From: an uncultured Chitinophagaceae bacterium
Lineage (GTDB): Bacteria > Bacteroidota > Bacteroidia > Chitinophagales > Chitinophagaceae
Assembly: GCA_903884185.1 (NCBI GenBank)
Contig: CAISDV010000021.1
Location: 1-46,943 of the forward strand
Length of the DNA: 46,943 nucleotides
Direction of reading: 5' to 3'
The notes beneath the pieces were generated by a model that saw only the letters and a program-made list of their open reading frames with translations, was not told the DNA's origin and did no database searches. Below are positions 25,498-33,331 of this stretch, piece after piece; the stretch's first letter is position 1, and each line of letters begins with the position of its first letter. Position numbers and translations under genes: made by a program.

Positions 25498-26113
25498 CAC
25501 TCACATAAGCATTCCCCTTTACAATAAACCTATACGGCAGCAACGCATCATCACCCGCATAATCCACTCCAATACGCGGGGTGGCAAGTATTTGATTGCG
25601 GCTTAATTTATATCCATCGTCTGCAATAAAAATATGGGTACTCTTTAAGTCAGCCCCGGTGTGATGCGTATGTATTCCCAATGCTTTGGAAACATTTCCC
25701 GGGCCTTTGGTTAAAGTGTTATCTAATTTTTTCTTGCCCGTGCGTATCAACATATCTTCTATACCAATTATGGGTTCTACTGCGCGAATAAGAATGGCAT
25801 GTGGTGTGCCTTCAACATTTGTTACCACATTAAATAAATGATGTATGCCATAACACAAATACACATAAGCTTTACCGCCATTTGCATACATCACTTCGGT
25901 GCGGTCGGTTCGCCTGCCACCAAAAGCATGTGAGGCCTTATCAATAATACCATTATATGCCTCAGTTTCCACGATCCTGCCTGCAGTAAGAACCCCTTCA
26001 AAACGAGTGACCAATACCTTCCCCAATAATTCCTTGCCTATTACCAATACATTTTTTCTTTCATAGAATGAGATGGGCAATTTCTTCCATTGATGTGGCG
26101 TTCTTTCTTTCAT
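25487..26113 (-). CDS. mpg: 3-methyladenine DNA glycosylase (AAG/MPG family)
   Basis: This 208-residue enzyme removes alkylated purines from DNA. The catalytic Glu lies in AGRIVETEAYNG, the base-flipping region in GGKAYVYLCYGIHHLFNVVT, and GPGNVSKALGI is the conserved late segment. The length and order are full for the AAG family. The ATG at 26113 gives MKERTPHQWKKLPISFYERKNVLVIGKELLGKVLV. It is divergent from the EI24 gene by 52 bases. Its stop is part of a repeat. Confidence 0.93.
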   Translation of the reverse strand: MKERTPHQWKKLPISFYERKNVLVIGKELLGKVLVTRFEGVLTAGRIVETEAYNGIIDKASHAFGGRRTDRTEVMYANGGKAYVYLCYGIHHLFNVVTNVEGTPHAILIRAVEPIIGIEDMLIRTGKKKLDNTLTKGPGNVSKALGIHTHHTGADLKSTHIFIADDGYKLSRNQILATPRIGVDYAGDDALLPYRFIVKGNAYVSGKR

Positions 26114-26136
26114 AGTGTTTTGCGTACCGAAACAGT

Positions 26137-26144
26137 TAAATTCG
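26137..26144 (+). promoter_or_regulatory. Promoter -7 box for the EI24 gene
   Basis: TAAATTCG lies 21 bases before the GTG start and fits TANNTT(T/C)G. A TTTTG lies 14 bases upstream, shorter than the usual spacing, so the -33 part is doubtful. Confidence 0.3.
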
Positions 26145-26165
26145 CATGGCTAAATTACCCAATCA

Positions 26166-26930
26166 GTGCTGAAAGATATCATTACAGCCATACAGGCATA
26201 TTTTGAGGCGCACCGCTTTATCCGCGAACATAAATTGTGGAAATGGATACTTGCGCCCGGTATTCTCTATGCCATCCTCTTCATGATCAGCATGTATTAT
26301 TTCGGGCATACGGCCAACAGTTTTATTGAGTGGCTGAGCCTGAAGACCGGCTTAAAGACCTGGCTGGATAAAATGAATGACGGGCTGCTAAGTTTTCTCT
26401 TTACCCTCGGCAACCTGGTATTCTGGCTGGTAATGATGCTCTTCTATTTTTCGCTGTTTAAATTTTTTATCCTTGTTGCGGGTTCACCGGTATTCGCTTA
26501 TTTGAGTGAAAAAACAGAAGCCATCATCGAAGGAAAAGATTACCCATTTAGTTTCAGGCAACTTACAAAAGATATTGCGCGGGGCATTCGAATTGCATTA
26601 CGGAATTGTGCCTGGCAAACGGTGTATACATTTTCCATTCTCGTATTGAGCATTGTTCCGGTAATTGGATGGATCACTCCCATCTTAGCACTGATGGTTG
26701 AATGCTATTTCTATGGGTTTTCTATGCTTGATTACAGCATGGAGCGGCATAAAAAAACGGCCGCTGCAAGTATTGTTTATATCGGCAATCACAAAGGACT
26801 TGCCATCGGTAATGGAATGGCTTTTTATTTTATGCACCTGGTTCCTTTTGTTGGATGGGTGCTGGCGCCTGCTTATGCTGTGATCGCTGCTACACTTAGT
26901 ATGTATCCGCTGAAAGAAGAAACTCGTTAA
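26166..26930 (+). CDS. EI24/CysZ-like membrane protein
   Basis: This 254-residue protein matches the EI24 (CysZ-like) family. The start LKDIITAIQAYFEAHRFIREHKLWKWILAPGILYAIL is typical, and the hydrophobic segments lie at about residues 30-45, 77-102, 150-185 and 217-245. CysZ members transport sulfate, but this group in Bacteroidota has no proven substrate. The start is a GTG at 26166; no ATG precedes it in frame. The RsmI-like gene starts 14 bases later, so the two are probably co-transcribed. Confidence 0.85.
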   Translation: MLKDIITAIQAYFEAHRFIREHKLWKWILAPGILYAILFMISMYYFGHTANSFIEWLSLKTGLKTWLDKMNDGLLSFLFTLGNLVFWLVMMLFYFSLFKFFILVAGSPVFAYLSEKTEAIIEGKDYPFSFRQLTKDIARGIRIALRNCAWQTVYTFSILVLSIVPVIGWITPILALMVECYFYGFSMLDYSMERHKKTAAASIVYIGNHKGLAIGNGMAFYFMHLVPFVGWVLAPAYAVIAATLSMYPLKEETR

Positions 26931-26944
26931 TCATAATTACTGCA

Positions 26945-27649
26945 ATGGGCTTAGGCAAAGTTTATTTAATACCCTGTTCACTTCACGAAGAAGCGATTGA
27001 CGCTGTTCCTCCCAATATTTTACCCTCCATCCAGGACTGCGATGTCTTTTTTACTGAAAATGAAAAGACAGCAAGAAGGTATTTTAAAAAGTTATGGAAG
27101 GAGATGGTGATCGACAACTACCAATGGTTCACCATTCACAAAGCGGAAGAAGAAGTAAAACAATCGTTTATACAATTGTTGAAACAGGGAAAAAATATCG
27201 GCATCATTAGCGAAGCGGGTTGTCCCGGTATTGCTGATCCCGGACAAATATTAATAGATGCCGCACAGCAATTGAATGTTACCGTAAAACCATTGGTAGG
27301 ACCGAGTTCCATCCTGCTTGCATTAATGGCCAGCGGAATGAACGGGCAATGCTTCCAGTTTAACGGGTATATTCCTATCGACAGCCTGGAAAGAAAAAAA
27401 GCGATCACTGCTATGGAAGCAGATTCGCAGAAACGCCAGTGCACACAAATATTTATTGAAACACCCTATCGCAATAATGCTTTGATAAAAGACCTGCTGC
27501 AAACATGCAAGGATGGAACGAAACTTTGTATAGCAGTTGATATCACTGCTCCTTCAGAAAGTATTCAGACCAAAACAATTCAGCAATGGAGGTCACAGGT
27601 TCCGGATATTCATAAACGCCTTGCGATATTTTTATTGATTGCTGTATAA
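26945..27649 (+). CDS. RsmI-like SAM-dependent methyltransferase
   Basis: This 234-residue protein has the tetrapyrrole-methylase fold also used by RsmI, which 2'-O-methylates 16S rRNA C1402. Conserved pieces are LGKVYLIPCSL, CDVFFTENEKTARRYFKKL, IGIISEAGCPGIADPG, VKPLVGPSSILLALMASGMNGQCFQFNGYIP, and IFIETPYRN. The usual RsmI start differs, since it opens GKVYLIPCSL where RsmI has LYVVATPIGN, so it is a paralogous group and the target is uncertain. It ends one base before the stop of the convergent M28 gene. Confidence 0.86.
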   Translation: MGLGKVYLIPCSLHEEAIDAVPPNILPSIQDCDVFFTENEKTARRYFKKLWKEMVIDNYQWFTIHKAEEEVKQSFIQLLKQGKNIGIISEAGCPGIADPGQILIDAAQQLNVTVKPLVGPSSILLALMASGMNGQCFQFNGYIPIDSLERKKAITAMEADSQKRQCTQIFIETPYRNNALIKDLLQTCKDGTKLCIAVDITAPSESIQTKTIQQWRSQVPDIHKRLAIFLLIAV

Positions 27650-27650
27650 T

Positions 27651-29021
27651 TTACAACCCGTATTTATCAATCAGGTAGATCAGTCCTGCCATATTCACCG
27701 CTCCCAATAACAATTCTCTTTTGTTTACTGCTTCGAAAACATCGGTTCGTGCATGATGAATATCAAAGTAGCGTTGGTTATCCGGGATAAGTCCGGAAAG
27801 TGGTGTTTTAAATGTTTGCCCCAATGGACCAATATCAGATCCGCCGCCACCGGCAGAAAGATCGGATGTACCGTAAGGGTGTAACAAAGGCATCCACGCC
27901 TGAACCTTGATTAATTGCTCTGCACTCATGGTAAATCCAAAGCCACGAGGCGTAAATCCACCTTCATCACTTTCAAGTGCAAAAATGTGTTTCTCATTTT
28001 TCGCCTTTGCTTCGGCTGCATATTTCTGTCCGCCCCTGCCGCCATTCTCTTCGTTGGCAAACAATACAAAACGGATGGTGTGTTTTGGTTTATATCCGAT
28101 TGCTTTCAGCGCACGCATTACTTCAATGGTATGCACTACGCCTGCACCATCATCATGCGCACCTTCATTCACATCCCAGCTATCCAAATGTCCGCCCACT
28201 GTAATGTATTGATCAGGAAATTCTGTTCCAATCAATTCACCTATCACATTATGCCCTATCGTATCAGGTTGAAAATGTGCATTGGTCACGAGTGATATTT
28301 TTACCGGAGATGCTTTGCATTTCTCCCACAATAGATCAGCATCTTTTAATCCCAGTGCGGCAGCAGGAATTTTCGGATACTGTTCATCATACACCATGGC
28401 GCCTGTATGCGGATTATTATCTGTAGCCTCCGTAAGCGAACGCACCAAAACTGCTACAGCGCCGTATTTGGCAGCGCGACTTGCTCCACTTCTTCTGTAC
28501 ACACCAGATTCACCATAGGCCCTTCCCGGAACGATATAAGTTGGGTTAAAAGGATAATTATAAAAAACGATCTTTCCTTTTATCTCATCTTTTCTTTTTT
28601 CCAGTTCGTCATAATTGGCAACGGCTATCACATCGGCAGTAACACCTTTTGGTCCACTGCCTATTGAATTACCCAATGCCAGTGCATCTAATTTGATTTG
28701 TTCTTTTTTCTTGTTGATCTCAACAACGGTTACTTTGTCCTGTCCGCCGCGTACCCAATGCGGCACCATACATTCCTGCAAGTACACACGATCGGCACCC
28801 ATGGCTTCCATAGAAACCTTCCCCCATTGCACTGCTTTTGCAAATTGCGGAGAGCCTGCCAGCCTGCCTCCTACCTGCTTTGTAAGCTGGTGTAGCAGGT
28901 CGTATGCCTTGCCATTGGCCATTATTTCATCTGATATTTTTTTGATAAAGATTGAATCCGTGTTGGATTGTGCGCCTGCCATAAATGGGGCAAGCAGAAA
29001 GAGTAGGTATAGTTTTTTCAT
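27651..29021 (-). CDS. Exported M28-family peptidase
   Basis: This 456-residue zinc peptidase is exported by a signal peptide (MKKLYLLFLLAPFMAGAQ). The catalytic domain has the first metal ligands in VGGHLDSWDVNEGAHDDGAG and the later ones in FVLFANEENGGRGG and ESDEGG. A protease-associated domain is inserted at about residues 120-240. The order is that of the carboxypeptidase Q (plasma glutamate carboxypeptidase) group, which splits dipeptides. It likely works in the periplasm, together with the M1 and M20 enzymes in this window. A TATCTTAG box at 29026-29033 lies only 5 bases from the start. Confidence 0.92.
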   Translation of the reverse strand: MKKLYLLFLLAPFMAGAQSNTDSIFIKKISDEIMANGKAYDLLHQLTKQVGGRLAGSPQFAKAVQWGKVSMEAMGADRVYLQECMVPHWVRGGQDKVTVVEINKKKEQIKLDALALGNSIGSGPKGVTADVIAVANYDELEKRKDEIKGKIVFYNYPFNPTYIVPGRAYGESGVYRRSGASRAAKYGAVAVLVRSLTEATDNNPHTGAMVYDEQYPKIPAAALGLKDADLLWEKCKASPVKISLVTNAHFQPDTIGHNVIGELIGTEFPDQYITVGGHLDSWDVNEGAHDDGAGVVHTIEVMRALKAIGYKPKHTIRFVLFANEENGGRGGQKYAAEAKAKNEKHIFALESDEGGFTPRGFGFTMSAEQLIKVQAWMPLLHPYGTSDLSAGGGGSDIGPLGQTFKTPLSGLIPDNQRYFDIHHARTDVFEAVNKRELLLGAVNMAGLIYLIDKYGL

Positions 29022-29105
29022 GTGGCTAAGATATTGAATTATGTTATTCTTACTCTATGACGAGTGGGAGATATAAATGGGGAATAGTTGGTACTTTCGG
29101 GCTTG

Positions 29106-29168
29106 AAGATGTACGATGTCAGATGTACGATGTTAGATGTGGCCCCGGAGGATCACATCGTACATCTT
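29106..29168. repeat. Tandem and inverted AGATGTACGATGT repeat
   Basis: AGATGTACGATGT occurs at 29107-29119 and 29121-29133 as a 14-base tandem repeat, and its exact complement ACATCGTACATCTT lies at 29155-29168. The copy at 29106-29119 and the last copy can form a 14-pair stem. It sits between the divergent M28 and bshA genes, 48 bases before the bshA start. Confidence 0.75.
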
Positions 29169-29216
29169 ACATTAAGAATGGGGGAATAAATTTTACTAAG
29201 CTTATAAAATAGAACT

Positions 29217-30356
29217 ATGCGTATAGGGATTGTTTGTTATCCAACTTTCGGGGGAAGCGGTGTATTAGCTACTGAGTTGGGAAAGGCATTAGCCGATAAA
29301 GGCCACCAAGTTCATTTCATTACCTACCAGCAGCCCGTAAGGCTGAATGTTTTTAATGCCAATATCTTTTATCATGAAGTGAGGGTGCCCACTTACCCTT
29401 TATTTGATTTTGCGCCTTATGAAGTGGCATTGGCGAGTACCATGGTAGATGTGATCATGAATCATGACCTCGACCTGCTGCATGTGCACTATGCCATTCC
29501 GCATGCTTCTGCTGCATACATGGCAAAGCAGATCGTGAAAAGCAAGAACGGGCGCAATGTGCCTGTGATCACCACTTTGCATGGTACTGATATTACATTG
29601 GTAGGCCGCGATAAAACCTATGAACCCGTTGTTACTTTTTCCATCAATGAAAGTGATGCTATAACGGCAGTGTCTGAAAATCTAAGGGAAGAGACCTTTA
29701 AAAGTTTTCCCATCACCAAAGAGATCACTGTCATTACCAATTTTGTAGATGTATCCCGTTTTAATAAAAAACCATTTGATGCTTTCAAGAAAGTGATCGC
29801 TCCTGATGGAGAAAAGATCCTTGTTCATGCATCCAATTTCAGGAAAATAAAAAGGGTGGATGATGTGGTAGAAATATTTGCCAGGGTAAGAAAGCAAATG
29901 CCCGCTAAATTATTAATGGTAGGTGATGGCCCCGAAAGGCCTGTAGCAGAAGAACTGGCAAGAAACCTTGGGGTAGCGGATGATGTGCGCTTTGTAGGAA
30001 AACAGGAACAGATGGAAGAGATCATGGCGGTGAGTGATATCTTTTTACTAACCAGCGATTATGAAAGCTTTGGTTTATCGGCGCTTGAAGCCATGGCTGC
30101 AAGAGTAGTAGTGATCAGTACTAATGCTGGAGGGCTTCCTGAAATAAATATCCAGGGAAAAACAGGCTTTATGGCAAATGTGGGAGATGTAGAAGCGATG
30201 AGTGATTATGCCATCGAATTATTAAAGGATGAAGACCGTTTGAAAAAGATGAAAGAAGCGGCTTATGCGCAGGCTTGTAAGTTTGATATTAAGAACATCG
30301 TACCTCAATACGAAAAATTATACAGCAGGTTTTGCAGGATGGAACCTTGCGTATAA
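29217..30356 (+). CDS. bshA: N-acetyl-alpha-D-glucosaminyl L-malate synthase (bacillithiol pathway)
   Basis: This 379-residue GT4 glycosyltransferase joins UDP-GlcNAc and L-malate in the first step of bacillithiol synthesis. The start RIGIVCYPTFGGSGVLATELGKALADKGHQVHFITYQQPVRL is nearly diagnostic of BshA. Later come TTLHGTDITLVG, NFVDVSRF, GDGPERPVAEELA and the E-x7-E motif ESFGLSALEAM. The BshB and BshC partners are not in this window. The OsmC-type protein elsewhere in the window would also use thiol chemistry, but they are not linked. Confidence 0.93.
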   Translation: MRIGIVCYPTFGGSGVLATELGKALADKGHQVHFITYQQPVRLNVFNANIFYHEVRVPTYPLFDFAPYEVALASTMVDVIMNHDLDLLHVHYAIPHASAAYMAKQIVKSKNGRNVPVITTLHGTDITLVGRDKTYEPVVTFSINESDAITAVSENLREETFKSFPITKEITVITNFVDVSRFNKKPFDAFKKVIAPDGEKILVHASNFRKIKRVDDVVEIFARVRKQMPAKLLMVGDGPERPVAEELARNLGVADDVRFVGKQEQMEEIMAVSDIFLLTSDYESFGLSALEAMAARVVVISTNAGGLPEINIQGKTGFMANVGDVEAMSDYAIELLKDEDRLKKMKEAAYAQACKFDIKNIVPQYEKLYSRFCRMEPCV

Positions 30357-30361
30357 ATTAA

Positions 30362-30685
30362 TTATTTTTTAAAAAGGCTATAGGCCAGTTTTAATATACT
30401 CATCAACCCGGCTTGTTTAGCTGTGTCGTTCTCTTCTTCTTTTTTCTTTTTCCCTGAAAACAGGGTGAATGCTCCTTTCAGCAGTTTCCATGCAGCCCCC
30501 GCTATGCTTGCATTCCGGAAAACAGGTACTACTGCACCAATAGTAGCTTTAAAGGTCTCCTGAGGTAAGCGCTCCCATCTTTGTGCAAGGTTATGCTCAT
30601 CTTCACGGATACGTTTTTTAACACGCTCCTTTTCAGCCTGGAGGCTTTCCCATGAATCTATTTTAGAATGCCTGTTCGTTGTCAT
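30362..30685 (-). CDS. Uncharacterised basic protein of the YtxH/holin cassette
   Basis: No named family was recognised. The 107-residue protein has a basic coiled N-terminal half (SKIDSWESLQAEKERVKKRIREDEHNLAQRWERLP) and a weakly hydrophobic middle (TIGAVVPVFRNASIAGAAWKLLKGAFTLF), then a highly charged lysine-rich stretch. The start could be the ATG at 30685 or 30694; a TTG at 30703 is also in frame. It overlaps the holin-like gene by about 23 bases and is the last of three genes. A membrane-surface role is inferred from its neighbours. Confidence 0.75.
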   Translation of the reverse strand: MTTNRHSKIDSWESLQAEKERVKKRIREDEHNLAQRWERLPQETFKATIGAVVPVFRNASIAGAAWKLLKGAFTLFSGKKKKEEENDTAKQAGLMSILKLAYSLFKK

Positions 30686-31037
30686 CGTTATCATTTTTTT
30701 CAAAGAATACTTTTATTACAGCATCTGTTACCAGTTTCCCGATCAGCTTTTTTCGCAGTTTCACAACTACCAGCAATAATATCAAATACAAAGCAGCGAT
30801 AATACCAAAACCGATATAGAAGCTATGTGTTAATTCTGCAAAAAAATATCCAGCCATGAAACTGATAAACAGCAGGACAAAGAATCCCAGCAGCGCTATG
30901 ATCAATCCTGAAAATATCAACCCTGCCATCTTCGATATTTTCTCGGCTACCTGGATCTTGATCAATAAGATCCTGTCCTTCACATACTCTTCAATCTTTT
31001 TGCCTGAATCGGAAAAGAATTTTTCTTCGTGTTCCAT
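30663..31037 (-). CDS. Phage holin family (holin superfamily III-like) membrane protein
   Basis: This 124-residue protein has a charged N-terminal helix (KKIEEYVKDRILLIKIQVAEKISKMAG) and two strong membrane segments (residues 39-70 and 73-99), followed by a charged tail. This is the layout of the family annotated as putative actinobacterial holin X / phage holin family, which in Bacteroidota is a chromosomal gene and not part of a prophage. It lies between the YtxH-like gene (9-base gap) and the basic protein gene (overlap). The molecular role is unknown; the name should not be read as lysis function. Confidence 0.8.
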   Translation of the reverse strand: MEHEEKFFSDSGKKIEEYVKDRILLIKIQVAEKISKMAGLIFSGLIIALLGFFVLLFISFMAGYFFAELTHSFYIGFGIIAALYLILLLVVVKLRKKLIGKLVTDAVIKVFFEKNDNDDNEQAF

Positions 31038-31046
31038 ACAATTTAT

Positions 31047-31295
31047 TTAGGAGATGATGTCTTTTGCCCTGTTTTCTACCTCACCCGCAAATGACTTTCC
31101 TTTCTCAAGCAGATCATTTACTTCTTTTCCAAGGCCTTCTAATTTGTTCTTGATATTTTCTGCCCAGTCTTCTGCAGTTTCTTTTGCATCTTCTATTACC
31201 TCTTTGCACTTCTCGCCCGAAAGAAAAATGGCTAATGCTGCCCCGGCAACTGCCCCAAGAATAAGCCCGGCAATGAATTTCTTATTATCGCTCAT
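31047..31295 (-). CDS. YtxH-domain protein
   Basis: This 82-residue protein has a single glycine-rich membrane segment near the N-terminus (FIAGLILGAVAGAALAIFLS) and a long charged amphipathic helix with AKETAEDWAENIKNKLEGLGKEVNDLLEKGKSFAGEVEN. That is the YtxH pattern, found in general stress proteins. It is the first gene of the three-gene cassette, and the divergent AI-2E family gene begins 66 bases away. Confidence 0.88.
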   Translation of the reverse strand: MSDNKKFIAGLILGAVAGAALAIFLSGEKCKEVIEDAKETAEDWAENIKNKLEGLGKEVNDLLEKGKSFAGEVENRAKDIIS

Positions 31296-31321
31296 AAGTT
31301 AAGATTTAGTACAGGATTTGG

Positions 31322-31329
31322 TAACTTTG
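31322..31329 (+). promoter_or_regulatory. Promoter -7 box for the AI-2E family gene
   Basis: TAACTTTG is a perfect TANNTTTG match 32 bases before the ATG. No clear TTTG lies at the expected -33 position. Confidence 0.4.
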
Positions 31330-31361
31330 AAAGGCATAGTGCAATCTTTATACCAAATTAC

Positions 31362-32474
31362 ATGGAAAACAGCCAGGACCATAAATTGAACCGAAACATA
31401 TTTTTAGCGATCATCCTCCTTTTCGCAGTATTTCTTGTGTTTTCACTAATGGAATTTTTTACCGCCTTTCTGGCAGCCATCATGTTTTATGTGCTTAGCC
31501 GCAGGCCAATGGAATGGCTGATAAAAAGGTGGAATTGGAAAAGATCCATAGCCGCCTTTGTCATTATCCTTATCTCTTTCTTTATTATCCTTCTGCCCAT
31601 TTCCCTAATGGCCACTCTTCTTTATAAAAAGGCAGTAATGATCGTCTCCAACCAGGAAGCCATCATCGCTTCCCTGAAGCACTTCGATGCTACCATGCAG
31701 GATCGTTTTCATTTCAGTATCATACCCGATAATGTTTTACAGGACGCAGGTAAATATGGCGCTTCAATCCTTTCAACTGTTCTCAATTCAGGGTTCAATT
31801 TTTTCACTACCATGATCATGATGTATTTCTTTTTATACTTCCTGCTCATCAATATCAACAAGCTCGAAGCGGGGATCATTTTATATCTGCCTTTCGATAG
31901 CACCAAGATCAGCCTTTTTGGAACTGAGCTGGTCTCACAAACTTTCAGCAATGCAGTAGGTGTGCCATTAATAGCCGTGATGCATGGGATATTGGCTTAC
32001 ATCGCATATAAAATAGCCGGGCTGGATGAATCGGGTTTCTGGGCAGTGATAACAGGCTTTGCTTCTGTAATTCCTGTTATTGGAACAGGCATTGTATGGA
32101 TACCCGCCGGTCTTTTCCTGCTTGCCACCGGACATTCATGGCAAGGATTCTTTGTATTGGGCTGGTGCCTGATCATACTCGGCAGCAGTGATAATCTTGT
32201 CAGGTTTATGCTGGCAAAAAAAATGGCCAATGTACATCCTGTCGTTACCGTGTTGGGAATCATTATCGGGTTAAAATATTTTGGTATTACTGGGCTGATA
32301 TTCGGTCCACTGCTCATTTCTTACTTCCTCATTTTGCTGAAGATCTATTATGTAGAGTACCAGATGCCGGGCGTTGAAAAAAAGCATGTTATAAAAAAAT
32401 TGCCTGCCTATTTAAATCCTTTCGGAAACAGGCAGGCAAAGAAAAAAGATGATGATATCAAAAACAATTCCTGA
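31362..32474 (+). CDS. AI-2E family transporter (UPF0118/PerM-like)
   Basis: This 370-residue membrane protein has about eight hydrophobic segments, first at residues 12-45 and then 62-88, 145-168 and four to five in the C-terminal half. The motifs WAVITGFASVIPVIGTGIVWIPAGLFLLATGH and KYFGITGLIFGPLLISYFLILLKIY are the family signature. Members are proposed to move autoinducer-2, Na+/H+ or other solutes; the name does not prove quorum sensing. Its charged tail is long (about 30 residues). The stop lies 7 bases from the stop of the convergent methyltransferase. Confidence 0.9.
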   Translation: MENSQDHKLNRNIFLAIILLFAVFLVFSLMEFFTAFLAAIMFYVLSRRPMEWLIKRWNWKRSIAAFVIILISFFIILLPISLMATLLYKKAVMIVSNQEAIIASLKHFDATMQDRFHFSIIPDNVLQDAGKYGASILSTVLNSGFNFFTTMIMMYFFLYFLLININKLEAGIILYLPFDSTKISLFGTELVSQTFSNAVGVPLIAVMHGILAYIAYKIAGLDESGFWAVITGFASVIPVIGTGIVWIPAGLFLLATGHSWQGFFVLGWCLIILGSSDNLVRFMLAKKMANVHPVVTVLGIIIGLKYFGITGLIFGPLLISYFLILLKIYYVEYQMPGVEKKHVIKKLPAYLNPFGNRQAKKKDDDIKNNS

Positions 32475-32481
32475 TACAGGC

Positions 32482-33234
32482 TTATTTTTTTGACTTCAGA
32501 AAAGGAAACAGCATAGGCACATTCTTTTTATACGCCGCATATTCCACAGGGTGCGCTTTCATCAGGTCGCGCTCTTCCAAAAATTTAACTGCGATCAAAA
32601 TATAAAGCGTAGATGTTGCCGTAAAGACAAGATGGCCAACCGTCATTACAGGTGCTGACCAAAATGCGATAATAAAGCCCAGCATGATTGGGTGCCTGAC
32701 AATTTTGTAGAACCAGTTTACACGAAACTGGCCGGGGCCAGGTTGTATGCCTTTCATGTTATTGTACACTTGCTTCAAACCAAAAAGATCAAAGTGGTTG
32801 ATCATGAATGTAGAAAAGAAAACGATCAGCCATCCAAGATAGTAAAGTACGGTAAGGATGTTGGCCACTACGCCATCTGCTTTCCAAACAACATCTGTCA
32901 TAGGCTGCCATTTCCAGTAAAGCAATAAAAGAGCCAGTGAGGATAACAGAACATATGTGCTGCGTTCAATGGCCGGACTAACAATAGTAGTCCACCATTT
33001 TTTGAAAGCTGGCCTTGCCATCACACTATGCTGCAATGCAAATACACTAAGCAAACATGCATTGATGAGAAGTGATTGCATAAAAGATCCTGTAGTCCCG
33101 GAATCAATGACTTTCGGAAAAGTGATACTTCCTAAAGAAGCAATGTTTCCGACAAAAATGATCGCGTAAAGAAACGCTACGAGAAAAACTGCATATGCAA
33201 TGATCCCATAGAGAAATGAAAGTACTCTTGTCAT
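32482..33234 (-). CDS. mddA: Methanethiol S-methyltransferase (NnrU-type membrane protein)
   Basis: This 250-residue protein has five to six membrane segments and belongs to the NnrU / isoprenylcysteine methyltransferase superfamily. I assign MddA, which methylates methanethiol to dimethyl sulfide with SAM, because of the order LLSVFALQHSVMARPAFKKWW, AIERSTYVLLSSLALLLLYWKWQP, STFMINHFDLFGLKQV, and the SAM-binding KIVRHPIMLGFIIAFW plus EERDL near the end. The frame is open to 33399, but the ATG at 33234 gives the usual start. The reaction is inferred from family resemblance. Confidence 0.78.
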   Translation of the reverse strand: MTRVLSFLYGIIAYAVFLVAFLYAIIFVGNIASLGSITFPKVIDSGTTGSFMQSLLINACLLSVFALQHSVMARPAFKKWWTTIVSPAIERSTYVLLSSLALLLLYWKWQPMTDVVWKADGVVANILTVLYYLGWLIVFFSTFMINHFDLFGLKQVYNNMKGIQPGPGQFRVNWFYKIVRHPIMLGFIIAFWSAPVMTVGHLVFTATSTLYILIAVKFLEERDLMKAHPVEYAAYKKNVPMLFPFLKSKK

Positions 33235-33331
33235 GGTTAAAGTTTTAAGGGGTATGGGTTGAGGTGCCGCTAACAAGATAGAAACATTTCTGACAAAAGA
33301 AGATAAATCGGGGTTTAATTCAGGCAGGGCG

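Noticed and set aside
29106-29168. CRISPR array
   Set aside because: Only two tandem copies and one inverted copy, with no spacers of constant length.
30663-31037. Prophage lysis gene
   Set aside because: The holin-like gene lies in a chromosomal cassette with YtxH, with no phage genes nearby.
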